From Anseongella ginsenosidimutans (GTDB taxonomy: Bacteria; Bacteroidota; Bacteroidia; Sphingobacteriales; Sphingobacteriaceae), in contig NZ_CP042432.1 of the NCBI RefSeq assembly GCF_008033235.1, forward strand, positions 682,001-746,000: DNA of 64,000 bases, given 5' to 3'. This document shows positions 16,674 through 25,478 of the stretch, in pieces. Both the position numbers and the translations under genes were made by a program. Each line of letters begins with the position of its first letter. Position 1 is the first letter of the stretch. The notes below the pieces were generated by a model, which saw only the letters and a list, made by a program, of their open reading frames with translations, was not told the origin of the DNA and did no database searches.

Positions 16674-18313
16674 CTTCCCCCGGTATAAAAATCTACCTTC
16701 AGGGGAATTTTGTACAGCGGGTTATTTTCAAGGTTCTGGGTTTGTTCGGTCCTGATCACCACCTGTCCGGCTTCCTGTTCGTAGGATACCTCGAAATTCA
16801 GTTCAGGATGCCCGCTGGCCAGCATCCATTGGTTAAAGAACCAGTTCAGATCTTCACCGGTCACGTCCTCAAAGGCCAGGCGAAGGTCATGTACTTCCAC
16901 GGGCTGAAAACGGTGCCGCTCCAGGTAGAGCTTCAGCGCGGCAAAAAAAGCTTCGTCCCCCACGTATTTGCGAAGCATATGCAGCACCCGCCCGCCCTTC
17001 TGGTAAGTGACCACATCGAACATATCTTCCCTGTGCGGCACCTGGTACCGGATCAGGTCTTTATCATGGGAATCCTGGTCAAAGAAGTAATAGGCCATGT
17101 CATTGAAACCATGCACATCGGCTTCGGCCCGCCCGTACTTATGCTCCAGCCAGAGATATTCGCCGTAGGTCGCAAATGCTTCGTTCAGCGGAAGATTGGA
17201 CCAGGACTCGCAGGTGACCAGGTCACCGAACCAATGGTGAAACAGTTCATGTGCGATAATATCTTCATGGTCTTCGTCCAGGTATTCCCGGTCAGTCATA
17301 TTCATTTGGTCGAAAAAGACCGTGGCCGTGGTATTCTCCATTGCCCCTGATACAAAATCACGTACCACTATCTGGGAATATTTACTCCAGGGGTATTCCA
17401 CTCCCAACAGATCCGAATAAAAACCGATCATTTCCGGGGTATTCCCGAAAATGAGGGGGGCGTATTGTTCAAACTCCGGCTCCACGTAGTAGTTTACCTC
17501 CAGGTTGCGCCATTTGTCCTTCACCACGGCAAAATCACCCACGGCAATCATGGTCAGGTAAGTAGCATGCGGAAGTTCCTGCTCCCATATATCGGTGCGG
17601 GTGCCGTTGCCGTTTGATTTGGAAGAGACCTGCGTTCCGTTGGAAAGCGTAACATATTTGTCGTTCACGGTAAGCGCAATTCGCTGGGTATGGTTTTCCT
17701 GCGGCCCGTTGATGGTGGGGAACCAGGCGGAATTTGCCTCGGTTTCGCCCTGCGTCCATATCTGGGAGGGCTTATCCGGGTCTTTGTCAAGGGGATCAAT
17801 AAAATAGAGCCCTTTGTCCTGGGTAATGGCCTCACTTCCGCCTGCTTCCAGCCGGTCGGGCATTGCGGTATAACCGATAAAGATCTCGTATTTTTCCTCC
17901 CGGGTGTACTGGCGGTCAAGCCCTATCCGGATCTTCTTTCCATCGTAGTCATATTCCAGGGGAACCTTGCCGCCCGCGCCTTTCAGCAGGGACACTTCAT
18001 GAAGGCGGAAACCTGTGGCATCCAGAATCAGGGAATCGGAAGGATAGAAATAAGGTTTAAGCTGAAGGATCGCTTCGCCGTAGACAAAGCTGCTGTCCCA
18101 GTTAAACGACACCTTTAAATCCGTATGCAGGAGATCGGTTACCCTCGTATAGCTTTCCTTGTAGCGGTCATAGATATTCTTTTCCGTGGTGTCTTTTGAT
18201 ATATTTTCAGTAATGGTAAGGCCCGGCAGCATTACGTGCTTTTCAGGCAGTTTTCTGGCAGCGCAGGACACCAGCACCGCTGCGAAAAAAAAGGGCAACA
18301 GGATCTTCTTCAT
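16640..18313 (-). CDS. M1 family metallopeptidase (aminopeptidase N-like lipoprotein), main part; frameshifted at its 3' end
   Basis: These 557 residues begin with a lipoprotein signal (Cys17 in AAVLVSCAARK). They contain the M1 substrate loop GAMENTT and the zinc site HELFHHWFGDLVTCESWSNLPLNE in its two pieces: HExxH and the downstream Glu of NEAFATY. The enzyme removes N-terminal residues from peptides in the periplasm. The last 15 residues are out of frame; the proper continuation is the piece at 16161-16673. It is the third gene of a leftward unit with the acyl-CoA dehydrogenase and the TlpA-like protein, 62 bases behind the latter. Confidence 0.9.
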   Translation of the reverse strand: MKKILLPFFFAAVLVSCAARKLPEKHVMLPGLTITENISKDTTEKNIYDRYKESYTRVTDLLHTDLKVSFNWDSSFVYGEAILQLKPYFYPSDSLILDATGFRLHEVSLLKGAGGKVPLEYDYDGKKIRIGLDRQYTREEKYEIFIGYTAMPDRLEAGGSEAITQDKGLYFIDPLDKDPDKPSQIWTQGETEANSAWFPTINGPQENHTQRIALTVNDKYVTLSNGTQVSSKSNGNGTRTDIWEQELPHATYLTMIAVGDFAVVKDKWRNLEVNYYVEPEFEQYAPLIFGNTPEMIGFYSDLLGVEYPWSKYSQIVVRDFVSGAMENTTATVFFDQMNMTDREYLDEDHEDIIAHELFHHWFGDLVTCESWSNLPLNEAFATYGEYLWLEHKYGRAEADVHGFNDMAYYFFDQDSHDKDLIRYQVPHREDMFDVVTYQKGGRVLHMLRKYVGDEAFFAALKLYLERHRFQPVEVHDLRLAFEDVTGEDLNWFFNQWMLASGHPELNFEVSYEQEAGQVVIRTEQTQNLENNPLYKIPLKVDFYTGGRWNGSSWSSTK

Positions 18314-18375
18314 ATTCGGTATTTAATTAAATCTTTGTCAGCCCGGCAGATATGGCCGGGAAAGGCGATGGGGGC

Positions 18376-19635
18376 TTATTCGTTCAGCAATTCATTGATC
18401 ATTCGCGTAAACTCCTCAACGTAAACCTCGTAGTGCGCGCCGGTACCCGGCCCGTTAAAGCCGGTATGTACCCGCCTTACATTCCCTTCCCGGTCAAGGA
18501 TGATCGTAGTAGGGAAAGCCATGAAGTTCCGCAGCGCAGGCATGCTTTCTTCTACCTGCTGGTTGGTATATCCTGTCAGGAGCATTTCGTATTCCACGCC
18601 AAAACGGTCTGTCATGCGCCTGACCAGCCTTTTGTTCTTTTCCATATCGGTAGTACGCTCGTAAGCCAGGCCAACCACCTCGAAGCCCTTGTCGTGATAT
18701 TCCTTGTAAAAATCACTTAAAAAACGGGTTTCATCCATGCAATTAGGACACCAGGAGCCAAAGAACTGGATCACGACCACTTTCCCCCGGAATTTTTCAT
18801 CGCTGAGCGAAACGCTGTCGCCTTCGAGGTTTACATAGGTAAAATCAAGCTGGTCAAAGCCTTCTTCCAGGTAAGTCAGGGAATTCGCGTCGGGCAGGCG
18901 GGCTGTGGAATCCTTGCGCGCCCGCCAGTCCTTTATACCGCTCCGGCCGGAATAAAACTTCCCGCCCGATAATACCGAATCGCCGGAGGCGGCGGCCGTG
19001 AACAGGGTCGCGTAGCCCCCGTCAAAAGAAGAAAGGAACACCTCATTACCGCTGATGGTCCCTTCCAGGAAGCGGTAATCCCCGTAAGGGGTAATGAAGG
19101 TCCCTGTAAGGCGGTTGCCTTCCTGCCGGAACTCACCAACGGCAATGGTCGTATCTCCCTCCCTTACAAAATCCGTTGCCCAGCGGCCCGAAATATCCGC
19201 TAAAGGCGGCTCCGGCGATTCCAGAAAACGATAGGAGGCACCCTGAACCGCATGGAAGGGCATGACCGCATCGCGGCCCGCAAGGTGCTTTATCCAGGAA
19301 CCGGAAAGAGAATCCCCTTGCCGCCGGGCTTTAAATTCCGAATCGAAAAAGGGCATTAAAAAATGAATGGAATCGGCGGTAACGGTGATTTCGTCTGCTT
19401 TTAACCGGCTTTCGCCGTTAATGATCTCGATATACAGCGCTGTGCTGTCGCTTTTCACTTCAAAATTGAAAGGGATCTTCGCCCCGCTTTCCGTGGTCAG
19501 TGTCGCCCGCCATATCCCTTCCCGGAGCCCCTCCCCGCTTCCGGAAGGTTGCGAACAGGAAGTCATGAACATTAATCCCGCAAAGAGGGGAACTAATATA
19601 TTTCTTAGTACGGGTGTCTTTTTGATTTGTATCAT
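18376..19635 (-). CDS. TlpA-family thioredoxin-like lipoprotein
   Basis: From the ATG at 19635 the protein has 419 residues. It has a lipoprotein signal with Cys27 in LMFMTSCSQ, a beta-rich DUF4369-like region (about 35-260), and a thioredoxin fold of TlpA/ResA type (about 275-419). The redox motif is FFGSWCPNC, and the cis-Pro loop is MAFPTTIILD. It probably keeps periplasmic thiols reduced. The open frame extends further upstream inside the acyl-CoA dehydrogenase gene, but this start makes an ATGA overlap with that gene's stop and is the one giving a signal peptide. The overlap suggests translational coupling. Confidence 0.88.
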   Translation of the reverse strand: MIQIKKTPVLRNILVPLFAGLMFMTSCSQPSGSGEGLREGIWRATLTTESGAKIPFNFEVKSDSTALYIEIINGESRLKADEITVTADSIHFLMPFFDSEFKARRQGDSLSGSWIKHLAGRDAVMPFHAVQGASYRFLESPEPPLADISGRWATDFVREGDTTIAVGEFRQEGNRLTGTFITPYGDYRFLEGTISGNEVFLSSFDGGYATLFTAAASGDSVLSGGKFYSGRSGIKDWRARKDSTARLPDANSLTYLEEGFDQLDFTYVNLEGDSVSLSDEKFRGKVVVIQFFGSWCPNCMDETRFLSDFYKEYHDKGFEVVGLAYERTTDMEKNKRLVRRMTDRFGVEYEMLLTGYTNQQVEESMPALRNFMAFPTTIILDREGNVRRVHTGFNGPGTGAHYEVYVEEFTRMINELLNE

Positions 19636-20771
19636 TTTAATAATTCCCTTGATATAATTATGCGCTGTACTTCTGAGGTTCCTTCGTAGATCTGCGTGAT
19701 CTTGGCATCCCGCATAAGCCTTTCTACGTGATATTCTTTCACATATCCGTAGCCGCCGTGTATCTGCACGGCTTCCACCGTCGTTTTCATGGCTGTTTCC
19801 GATGCATACAATTTCGCTATCGACGCGGCGAGCCCGTAAGGCTTTCCCTGGTCTTTTAGCCAGGCAGCTTTGAGGCACAGCAGGCGGGAGGCTTCAATTT
19901 CCGTTGCCATATCAGCCAGTTTAAACTGTATTGCCTGGTGATCGGCCAGGGGCTTGCCAAAGGTCTTACGCTCTTTCGCATAGGATGTTGCCAGTTCAAA
20001 AGCGCCGGAAGCGATCCCCAGGGCCTGCGCGGCAATACCTATGCGGCCTCCTTCAAGCGTTTTCATCGCAAACTTAAAACCAAAACCTTCCGCCCCCAGC
20101 CTGTTTTCCTTCGGTACTTTTACGTCCGAAAACTGCAGGGAGTGAGTATCCGAACCGCGGATACCCAGTTTATTTTCCTTGGGCCCCACGCTAAACCCTT
20201 CCATGCCTTTTTCTACAAGCAAGGCATTGATGCCGCGGCTGCCTTTGGAAGTTTCAGTCTGAGCCATTACAATGCAGACGCCTGCATTCGCCCCATTGGT
20301 GATCCAGTTCTTCGTTCCGTTCAGCAGGTAGTGATCGCCCATATCCAGGGCAGTCGTGTGCTGCCGGGTAGCGTCAGAACCGGATTCCGGCTCGGAAAGA
20401 CAGAAAGCGCCCAGCATTTCTCCTTTGGCTAAGGGAACAAGGTACTTTTCCTTTTGTTCTTCGGTCCCGTATTTTTCCAGTCCGTAACATACCAGCGAAT
20501 TATTTACCGAAACGACCACGGACGCCGAAGCATCGATTTTGGACAGTTCCTCCATGACGAGTACATAGGATACCGTGTCCATTCCTCCGCCGCCGTAGCG
20601 GGCATCTGTCATCATTCCCAGGAATCCCAGCTCCGCCATTTTTTTAACTTGCTCCGCCGGGAAAAGCTGCTGTTCATCACGCTGGATCACGCCTGGCAGC
20701 AGTTCGGCGCGCGCAAAATCCCGGGCAGCCTTTCGGGTCATTTCGTGTTCTTCTGTAAGTGCAAACTGCAT
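19632..20771 (-). CDS. acyl-CoA dehydrogenase (short/medium-chain type)
   Basis: This 379-residue flavoenzyme catalyses the first oxidation of acyl-CoA in beta-oxidation. It has the N-terminal helical domain, the FAD-contacting CLSEPESGSDA and NWITNGANAG segments, and the C-terminal motif IYEGTSEVQRIIISREL. The catalytic glutamate of short-chain enzymes lies in the YEGTSE segment. Length is normal for butyryl-CoA-type enzymes. Its stop overlaps the start of the TlpA-like gene (ATGA). The head of the gene faces the aminotransferase 242 bases away. Confidence 0.93.
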   Translation of the reverse strand: MQFALTEEHEMTRKAARDFARAELLPGVIQRDEQQLFPAEQVKKMAELGFLGMMTDARYGGGGMDTVSYVLVMEELSKIDASASVVVSVNNSLVCYGLEKYGTEEQKEKYLVPLAKGEMLGAFCLSEPESGSDATRQHTTALDMGDHYLLNGTKNWITNGANAGVCIVMAQTETSKGSRGINALLVEKGMEGFSVGPKENKLGIRGSDTHSLQFSDVKVPKENRLGAEGFGFKFAMKTLEGGRIGIAAQALGIASGAFELATSYAKERKTFGKPLADHQAIQFKLADMATEIEASRLLCLKAAWLKDQGKPYGLAASIAKLYASETAMKTTVEAVQIHGGYGYVKEYHVERLMRDAKITQIYEGTSEVQRIIISRELLK

Positions 20772-21013
20772 AATGAAAGGTTTATTGGATTGGTTTTACA
20801 GCTGTAATGTCAAAGGTAAGAAAATTTGATTTTTTCACCGGTTCCGCCGCGGGCAGCTTATACCGCATCCGACGGAGAGATAAAAGCCCGGCTACAGGTA
20901 CGCAGGAATGCATTTGCGAAGAATAAGCATGGATTAAGAAAAAAATAAAGAAATTAGCGTTTCGCGTAAAGCAGCACATTTTTTTTATTTAAAATTGTCA
21001 AACATAAATTCCC

Positions 21014-22204
21014 ATGCCTGAAATCGCCGCCAGACTGCAGCAAACAGAAGAATATTATTTTTCCCGGAAGTTACGGGAGATTGAGCAGATGAACCGCCAG
21101 GGGGAAAAGGTCATCAACCTGGGCATTGGCAGCCCTGACCTGCCTCCTCACCCGGAAGTGATCGCCGCGTTGTGCGACCATGCTCAAAGGCCGGACGTAC
21201 ACGCCTACCAAAGTTACAGGGGGGCGCCGGCGCTCCGTCAGGCGATCAGCGGCTGGTACCGGCGGTATTACCAGGTAGACCTGGACCCGGAAAGCGAAGT
21301 ATTGCCGTTAATAGGCTCCAAAGAAGGGATCATGCATATCTGTATGACTTACCTGGCGGAAGGCGACCAGGCGCTGATACCTAATCCCGGTTATCCGACC
21401 TATCGTTCAGCCGTGGAGCTTAGCGGGGCCGCCTGCCTGGAATATCAGCTTTCGGAAGCCCGGGACTGGCTGCCCGACCTTGACGAGCTTGCCAAAAAGG
21501 ACCTTAGCAGGGTAAAGCTAATGTGGGTCAATTACCCCCATATGCCCACCGGCGCCCGTCCCGGTAAAGGCTTTTTTGAGCGCCTGATCGCTTTCGCCAC
21601 GGAGCGGGATATCCTGCTTTGCCATGATAATCCTTATAGCTTTATCCTGAACGACCGGCCGGAAAGCTTGCTCGCGGTCAGCGGCGCGAGAGAAGTGGCC
21701 CTGGAACTCAATTCGCTGAGCAAATCCGGCAATATGGCGGGCTGGAGGACCGGTATGCTCGCAGGAAAAGCAGAATTCATCAACAATGTCCTCCGGTTTA
21801 AAAGCAATATGGACTCAGGGATGTTCCTCCCCGTCCAGATGGCGGCCGCCAAAGCACTGAGCCTTGGTCCGGAATGGTATCATAGCTTAAATGAGACCTA
21901 TGCGGCGCGGCGCGAAAAAGCATTCAGCCTGCTTGACCACCTGAATTGCACGTACGACAGGCAGCAGGCGGGCATGTTCGTATGGGCCAGGATCCCAAAA
22001 TCTTATGAAGATGGCTATGCCCTTAGCGATGCCGTGTTGACGTCCGCAAGGGTTTTTATCACGCCCGGGGGCATTTTCGGGAGCATGGGTATGCCTTACG
22101 TCCGCATAAGCCTTTGCGCGACAACCGAAACGCTTGACCGCGCTATTGATGCTATCCGGCGATCAAACCCGGAACGGCAGGGTGCGGGACCGGGAAAAGT
22201 GTAA
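21014..22204 (+). CDS. class I/II pyridoxal-phosphate aminotransferase
   Basis: This 396-residue fold-type I aminotransferase has NLGIGSPDLPPHPEV at the N-terminus, NYPHMPTGARP, and the Schiff-base lysine in LNSLSKSGNMAGWRTG. The phosphate-binding Arg follows in that last motif. It resembles LL-diaminopimelate/aspartate-type transaminases. The next gene is prephenate dehydrogenase 54 bases downstream, so it most likely works in aromatic amino acid synthesis, transaminating prephenate or hydroxyphenylpyruvate. The substrate assignment is context only. Confidence 0.88.
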   Translation: MPEIAARLQQTEEYYFSRKLREIEQMNRQGEKVINLGIGSPDLPPHPEVIAALCDHAQRPDVHAYQSYRGAPALRQAISGWYRRYYQVDLDPESEVLPLIGSKEGIMHICMTYLAEGDQALIPNPGYPTYRSAVELSGAACLEYQLSEARDWLPDLDELAKKDLSRVKLMWVNYPHMPTGARPGKGFFERLIAFATERDILLCHDNPYSFILNDRPESLLAVSGAREVALELNSLSKSGNMAGWRTGMLAGKAEFINNVLRFKSNMDSGMFLPVQMAAAKALSLGPEWYHSLNETYAARREKAFSLLDHLNCTYDRQQAGMFVWARIPKSYEDGYALSDAVLTSARVFITPGGIFGSMGMPYVRISLCATTETLDRAIDAIRRSNPERQGAGPGKV

Positions 22205-22258
22205 CTCCTGCACCCGGCATTGATATTTGACACTTAACACTAGGTACTCTATACTAAA

Positions 22259-23098
22259 ATGACCGCAGCAATCATCGGAATTGGCCTGATCGGCGGATCG
22301 CTTGCCCTGAGCCTGAGGGAAAAGGGAATTGCCGGAACCATTATAGGAGTGGATAACGACTCCGCCAATATTAAAAAAGCACTTGACCTGCGGCTCATCG
22401 ACCGGGCCGCCTCCCTGGAAGAAGCCGTTCAGGCCTCCGGGCTCATTGTCCTGGCCATCCCGGTGGATGCCATACTTAAAGTATTACCAAGGGTGCTGGA
22501 CCTTGTAAGCACGCAGGTAGTAATGGACCTGGGTTCCACCAAATCCAAAATACTGCAAGCTGTGGCGAACCATCCTAAACGGGGCAGGCTGGTGGCCGCC
22601 CACCCGATGGCCGGTACCGAATATTCCGGGCCTGAAGCAGCCATAAAGGATCTTTTCAAAGGTAAAACCATGGTATTCTGCGATGCGAGAAAAAGTGACG
22701 AAGACGCTTTTGAAATGGCTGAAGCCCTGGTAGAAAGCCTGGAAATGCGCAGGGTTTTCATGAACGCCTCCGAGCATGACCTGCATACGGCCTATGTCTC
22801 TCATATTTCCCATATTACCTCTTTCGCCCTGGCGCTTACCGTACTGGAGAAAGAAAAAGAAGAAGGCCATATTTTCGAGCTGGCAAGCGGCGGTTTCGAA
22901 TCCACCGTGCGTTTAGCAAAAAGCTCTCCCGACATGTGGGTACCTGTTTTCCGGCAGAACCGAGAGAACGTCCTGGATGTACTTGAAGAACATATCCACC
23001 AGCTTAAAAACATGCAGAAGCTTTTGGAAAACGAGGATTACGAAGCCTTTTACAAACTGATCCAACGCTCAAACAAGATCCGGAAAATTCTTAAATGA
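22259..23098 (+). CDS. tyrA: prephenate dehydrogenase
   Basis: This 279-residue enzyme oxidises prephenate to 4-hydroxyphenylpyruvate with NAD. It has the Rossmann motif GIGLIGGSLALSL, the DLGSTKSKI loop, the substrate site HPMAGTEYSGP and the helical dimer domain with TAYVSHISHITSFAL. Length is that of monofunctional TyrA without chorismate mutase or ACT domain. It follows the aminotransferase in a two-gene tyrosine unit. Its 3' end meets a repeat-filled gap before the convergent rfaE2. Confidence 0.93.
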   Translation: MTAAIIGIGLIGGSLALSLREKGIAGTIIGVDNDSANIKKALDLRLIDRAASLEEAVQASGLIVLAIPVDAILKVLPRVLDLVSTQVVMDLGSTKSKILQAVANHPKRGRLVAAHPMAGTEYSGPEAAIKDLFKGKTMVFCDARKSDEDAFEMAEALVESLEMRRVFMNASEHDLHTAYVSHISHITSFALALTVLEKEKEEGHIFELASGGFESTVRLAKSSPDMWVPVFRQNRENVLDVLEEHIHQLKNMQKLLENEDYEAFYKLIQRSNKIRKILK

Positions 23099-23536
23099 AA
23101 ATGTAGACCATCGTTTTATAGTTTAAAGTTCAAGGTTTAAAGGTTTAAAGTTTTTAGTTTCTAGTTTTTAGTTCAGGATTTACGGGTCAGTATATAGTTT
23201 AACAAATCAAGGGCAAATGTTTAGCGTTTGCGCTTAGGCTACGAAGAACGGTTCTAACGACAGTTCATAATTGTTTCGCAGGAAATGCTTTAAACCTTGA
23301 ACCGTACACTTCGTCCACAGAAAACGCTTTAATATTAAAAACTAGAAACTAGAAACTTCTTCCCAGATTCACAGAACTTTGAACCTTGAACTTTAAACCT
23401 TAAACCGTACACTCCGTCCGCAGAAAACGCTTCAAACTATAAACTAGAAACTGCTTCACAGATTCACAGAAACTTTGAACCTTGAATTTTAAACTAAAAA
23501 CTAAAAACTGCCTCACAGAAAAGTATAAAACCGAGG
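23099..23536. repeat. repeat-filled convergent intergenic region (103 bp direct repeat plus short AT-rich repeats)
   Basis: No gene is seen in these 438 bases. Two tandem, slightly diverged copies of a 103 bp unit cover about 23292-23497; both begin AAACCTT(G/A)AACCGTACAC and contain GTCC(A/G)CAGAAAACGCTT and CAGATTCACAGAA. The left part (23115-23175) is rich in GTTTAAAG, GTTCAAGG and TTTTTAGTTTCTAG. The right part has the complementary words CTTTAAAC, CTTGAAC and AAACTAGAAACTAG, so the two sides could fold on each other. A related word set fills 44.12-44.52 kb, also between convergent genes. Confidence 0.7.
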
Positions 23537-24028
23537 TTAAGAATTCCTGATCTTGGTTTCGATCGCCGTGGTGGAATAACCTTCCAAAAATTCGATGGTT
23601 TTTACTTCTCCGCCGGTGGAAAGCACCAAGTCGGCGCCTACGATCTGCTCAATGGTATAATCGGCGCCTTTTACCAGGACATCGGGACGAAGCAATTTTA
23701 TCAGCTCATAGGGCGTGTCTTCGTCAAAGATGCAAACTGCGTCCACAAAAAACAAGGCGGCCAGCAACAGGGAACGGGAACGCTCGTCGTTTATTGGCCG
23801 GCCGGGGCCTTTCAGGCGATGATTGGAAGCGTCGGAATTTACTCCTACTACCAGTTTATTGCCGGCGGCAGCCGCTTTGGACAGGTAATCGATATGACCC
23901 AGGTGAAGAATATCAAAGCAGCCGTTCGTAAAAACGATTTTCTGGTCGCGTAATCTCCAGGTATTCAAACGCGGCAGCAGCGCCTGCCGGTCAAGGACTT
24001 TTGAATGAAGGATATCATGGCTGTTCAT
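23537..24028 (-). CDS. rfaE2: D-glycero-beta-D-manno-heptose 1-phosphate adenylyltransferase
   Basis: From the ATG at 24028 this is 163 residues of nucleotidyltransferase fold. It has TNGCFDILHLGHIDYL carrying the HxGH site, and later GVNSDASNHRLKGPGRP. It activates heptose 1-phosphate to ADP-heptose for lipopolysaccharide core, here as a stand-alone enzyme rather than the HldE fusion. A longer frame begins with TTG at 24055, but ATG 24028 has a GGAAG just upstream and matches the family length. It overlaps the end of the membrane gene before it by 14 bases. Confidence 0.92.
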   Translation of the reverse strand: MNSHDILHSKVLDRQALLPRLNTWRLRDQKIVFTNGCFDILHLGHIDYLSKAAAAGNKLVVGVNSDASNHRLKGPGRPINDERSRSLLLAALFFVDAVCIFDEDTPYELIKLLRPDVLVKGADYTIEQIVGADLVLSTGGEVKTIEFLEGYSTTAIETKIRNS

Positions 24029-25043
24029 GCTTCCGGGTTTTTTTGGACGTTTCAAAAAAGACAGCCAGCAAACTAATGGCTCCCAGGGCTAAAATCAGCA
24101 ATATCTGGGCCGAAGTATGACTAATGGTCGCATATGCCAAACCGGCTTCACGGGATAAACCGAAAAATGTCAGGCCTTCTGAAACCATCCAGTGGTAAGG
24201 GCCGATACCCCCCTGCACCGGGGCGGCCATGCCCAGGCTGCCCAGGGCCAGGATCACCGCCGCCACTCCCAGGTCAAGAAAATTCGTGGATTCCAGCACC
24301 TTAAAGCCAAAATAGGACGCCAGCAGGTAAAATCCCCAGATAATTACCGTGTATATCCAGAAAAGAGAATGATTTTTGATTTTCGCAATGGAGGTAAACC
24401 CTTTGCGGAAGCCATTCAGAAGATTTATTACTTTCCTGAAAAAGCCCCAGCGCAGCAGCCTGAACTTATACTTTCTGAAAAAGTAGCGGATGACCAGGTA
24501 AAACAGGAAAAGCAGGGCCAGTACCGCCAGGAACGCGATGGTGCCGCTTACGCTGCTGTTAAACATTCCTTGCACCCTTTCTAATACGAAACCGCTGATC
24601 AGGTCGAATTTCAATAATACCGCCAGCACAGTCACTACCAAAAGGCAGAAAACGTCGATCAGCCGCTCGGTGATTACCGTACCCACCAATGCATTTACCG
24701 GGATCTTATCCGTCCTGTTCAGGACGCCGCAGCGGGTCACTTCACCCATTCGCGGCAGGGCCAGATTGGCCAGGTAACCAATAATAACGGCGTGGTAGGT
24801 ATTGGATAATTTAGGGTGGAAGCCCAGGGGGTTTATCAGCATTCGCCAACGGACGGCCCTGAAGACATGCGCCAGCCATACTGCCAGGAGCGACATGAAC
24901 ACCCAGAAATAGTTGGCGTGCCGCAGATCGGAAATGATCCGGTCCATATCCTGCCCTCTGAACGCCAGGTAGAGCAGCAGCAGTCCAACCGCCAGCAGCA
25001 ATAAGTATCGGAGTACTGAAAATAACCTGGCTTTCTTCTCCAA
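24015..25043 (-). CDS. lysylphosphatidylglycerol synthase/UPF0104 family flippase-like membrane protein
   Basis: This 342-residue protein has about eight transmembrane helices and no soluble domain. It shows the family motifs AHVFRAVRWRMLI, LANLALPRMGEVTRC and AAPVQGGIGPYHWMVSEGL. Proteins of this family resemble the flippase part of MprF, but this one lacks the synthetase domain, so a lipid or glycolipid transport role is only a guess. It lies four bases after panD and overlaps rfaE2, so it belongs to a panD-LPG-rfaE2 unit that could link it to envelope assembly. Confidence 0.85.
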   Translation of the reverse strand: MEKKARLFSVLRYLLLLAVGLLLLYLAFRGQDMDRIISDLRHANYFWVFMSLLAVWLAHVFRAVRWRMLINPLGFHPKLSNTYHAVIIGYLANLALPRMGEVTRCGVLNRTDKIPVNALVGTVITERLIDVFCLLVVTVLAVLLKFDLISGFVLERVQGMFNSSVSGTIAFLAVLALLFLFYLVIRYFFRKYKFRLLRWGFFRKVINLLNGFRKGFTSIAKIKNHSLFWIYTVIIWGFYLLASYFGFKVLESTNFLDLGVAAVILALGSLGMAAPVQGGIGPYHWMVSEGLTFFGLSREAGLAYATISHTSAQILLILALGAISLLAVFFETSKKTRKHEQP

Positions 25044-25047
25044 AGGA

Positions 25048-25398
25048 TTATTTGATTATGCGGTTGTTATCGTCCGGAAAAACGATGCTGGGTTTAAATT
25101 TTTTGGCTTCCTCGAAATCCATGGTTGCGTAGGAAATAACGATGACCACATCGCCTACCTGCACTTTGCGGGCTGCCGGCCCGTTAAGGCAGATCATGCC
25201 CGAACCGCGTTCCCCGCTGATGACGTAGGTCTCGAAACGTTCCCCGTTATTGATATTCACTACCTGTACCTTTTCATTGGGAATCAGGTTGGCGGCTTCC
25301 ATCAGTTCCTCGTCAATGGTAATGCTGCCCACGTAATTTAATTCAGCCTGGGTAACCTTAGCTCGGTGTATCTTTGATTTAAAAACCTGTATCAGCAT
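25048..25398 (-). CDS. panD: aspartate 1-decarboxylase (pyruvoyl-dependent proenzyme)
   Basis: This 116-residue proenzyme makes beta-alanine for pantothenate. The self-cleavage site Gly24-Ser25 lies in [10 protein letters not shown], where Ser25 becomes the pyruvoyl group. Lys9 ([10 protein letters not shown]) and Arg54-like residues needed for substrate follow the family pattern, as does [19 protein letters not shown]. panC lies 80 bases upstream on the same strand, so the two beta-alanine/pantothenate steps are adjacent. Confidence 0.95.
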   Translation of the reverse strand: MLIQVFKSKIHRAKVTQAELNYVGSITIDEELMEAANLIPNEKVQVVNINNGERFETYVISGERGSGMICLNGPAARKVQVGDVVIVISYATMDFEEAKKFKPSIVFPDDNNRIIK

Positions 25399-25405
25399 TT
25401 CGGAT

Positions 25406-25413
25406 GCAAATTT
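25406..25413 (-). promoter_or_regulatory. candidate -7 element (TAAATTTG) for panD
   Basis: On the minus strand TAAATTTG fits the Bacteroidota -7 consensus TAnnTTTG. It ends only seven bases before the panD ATG, implying a leaderless or very short leader transcript. No convincing -33 TTTG was found. Confidence 0.4.
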
Positions 25414-25478
25414 AGCAATAATTTCTCTAGTCCCTTACACGACGCTTCCGGCATCAGGCATCCTCTGCCGGCGCCGGC

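Noticed and set aside
18376-19878. 500-residue version of the TlpA-like protein starting inside the acyl-CoA dehydrogenase gene
   Set aside because: The extra 81 residues are the opposite-phase reading of a conserved enzyme and hide a good lipoprotein signal at 19635.
23292-23497. CRISPR array
   Set aside because: Only two units of about 103 bases, no short repeat with unique spacers, and no cas genes.
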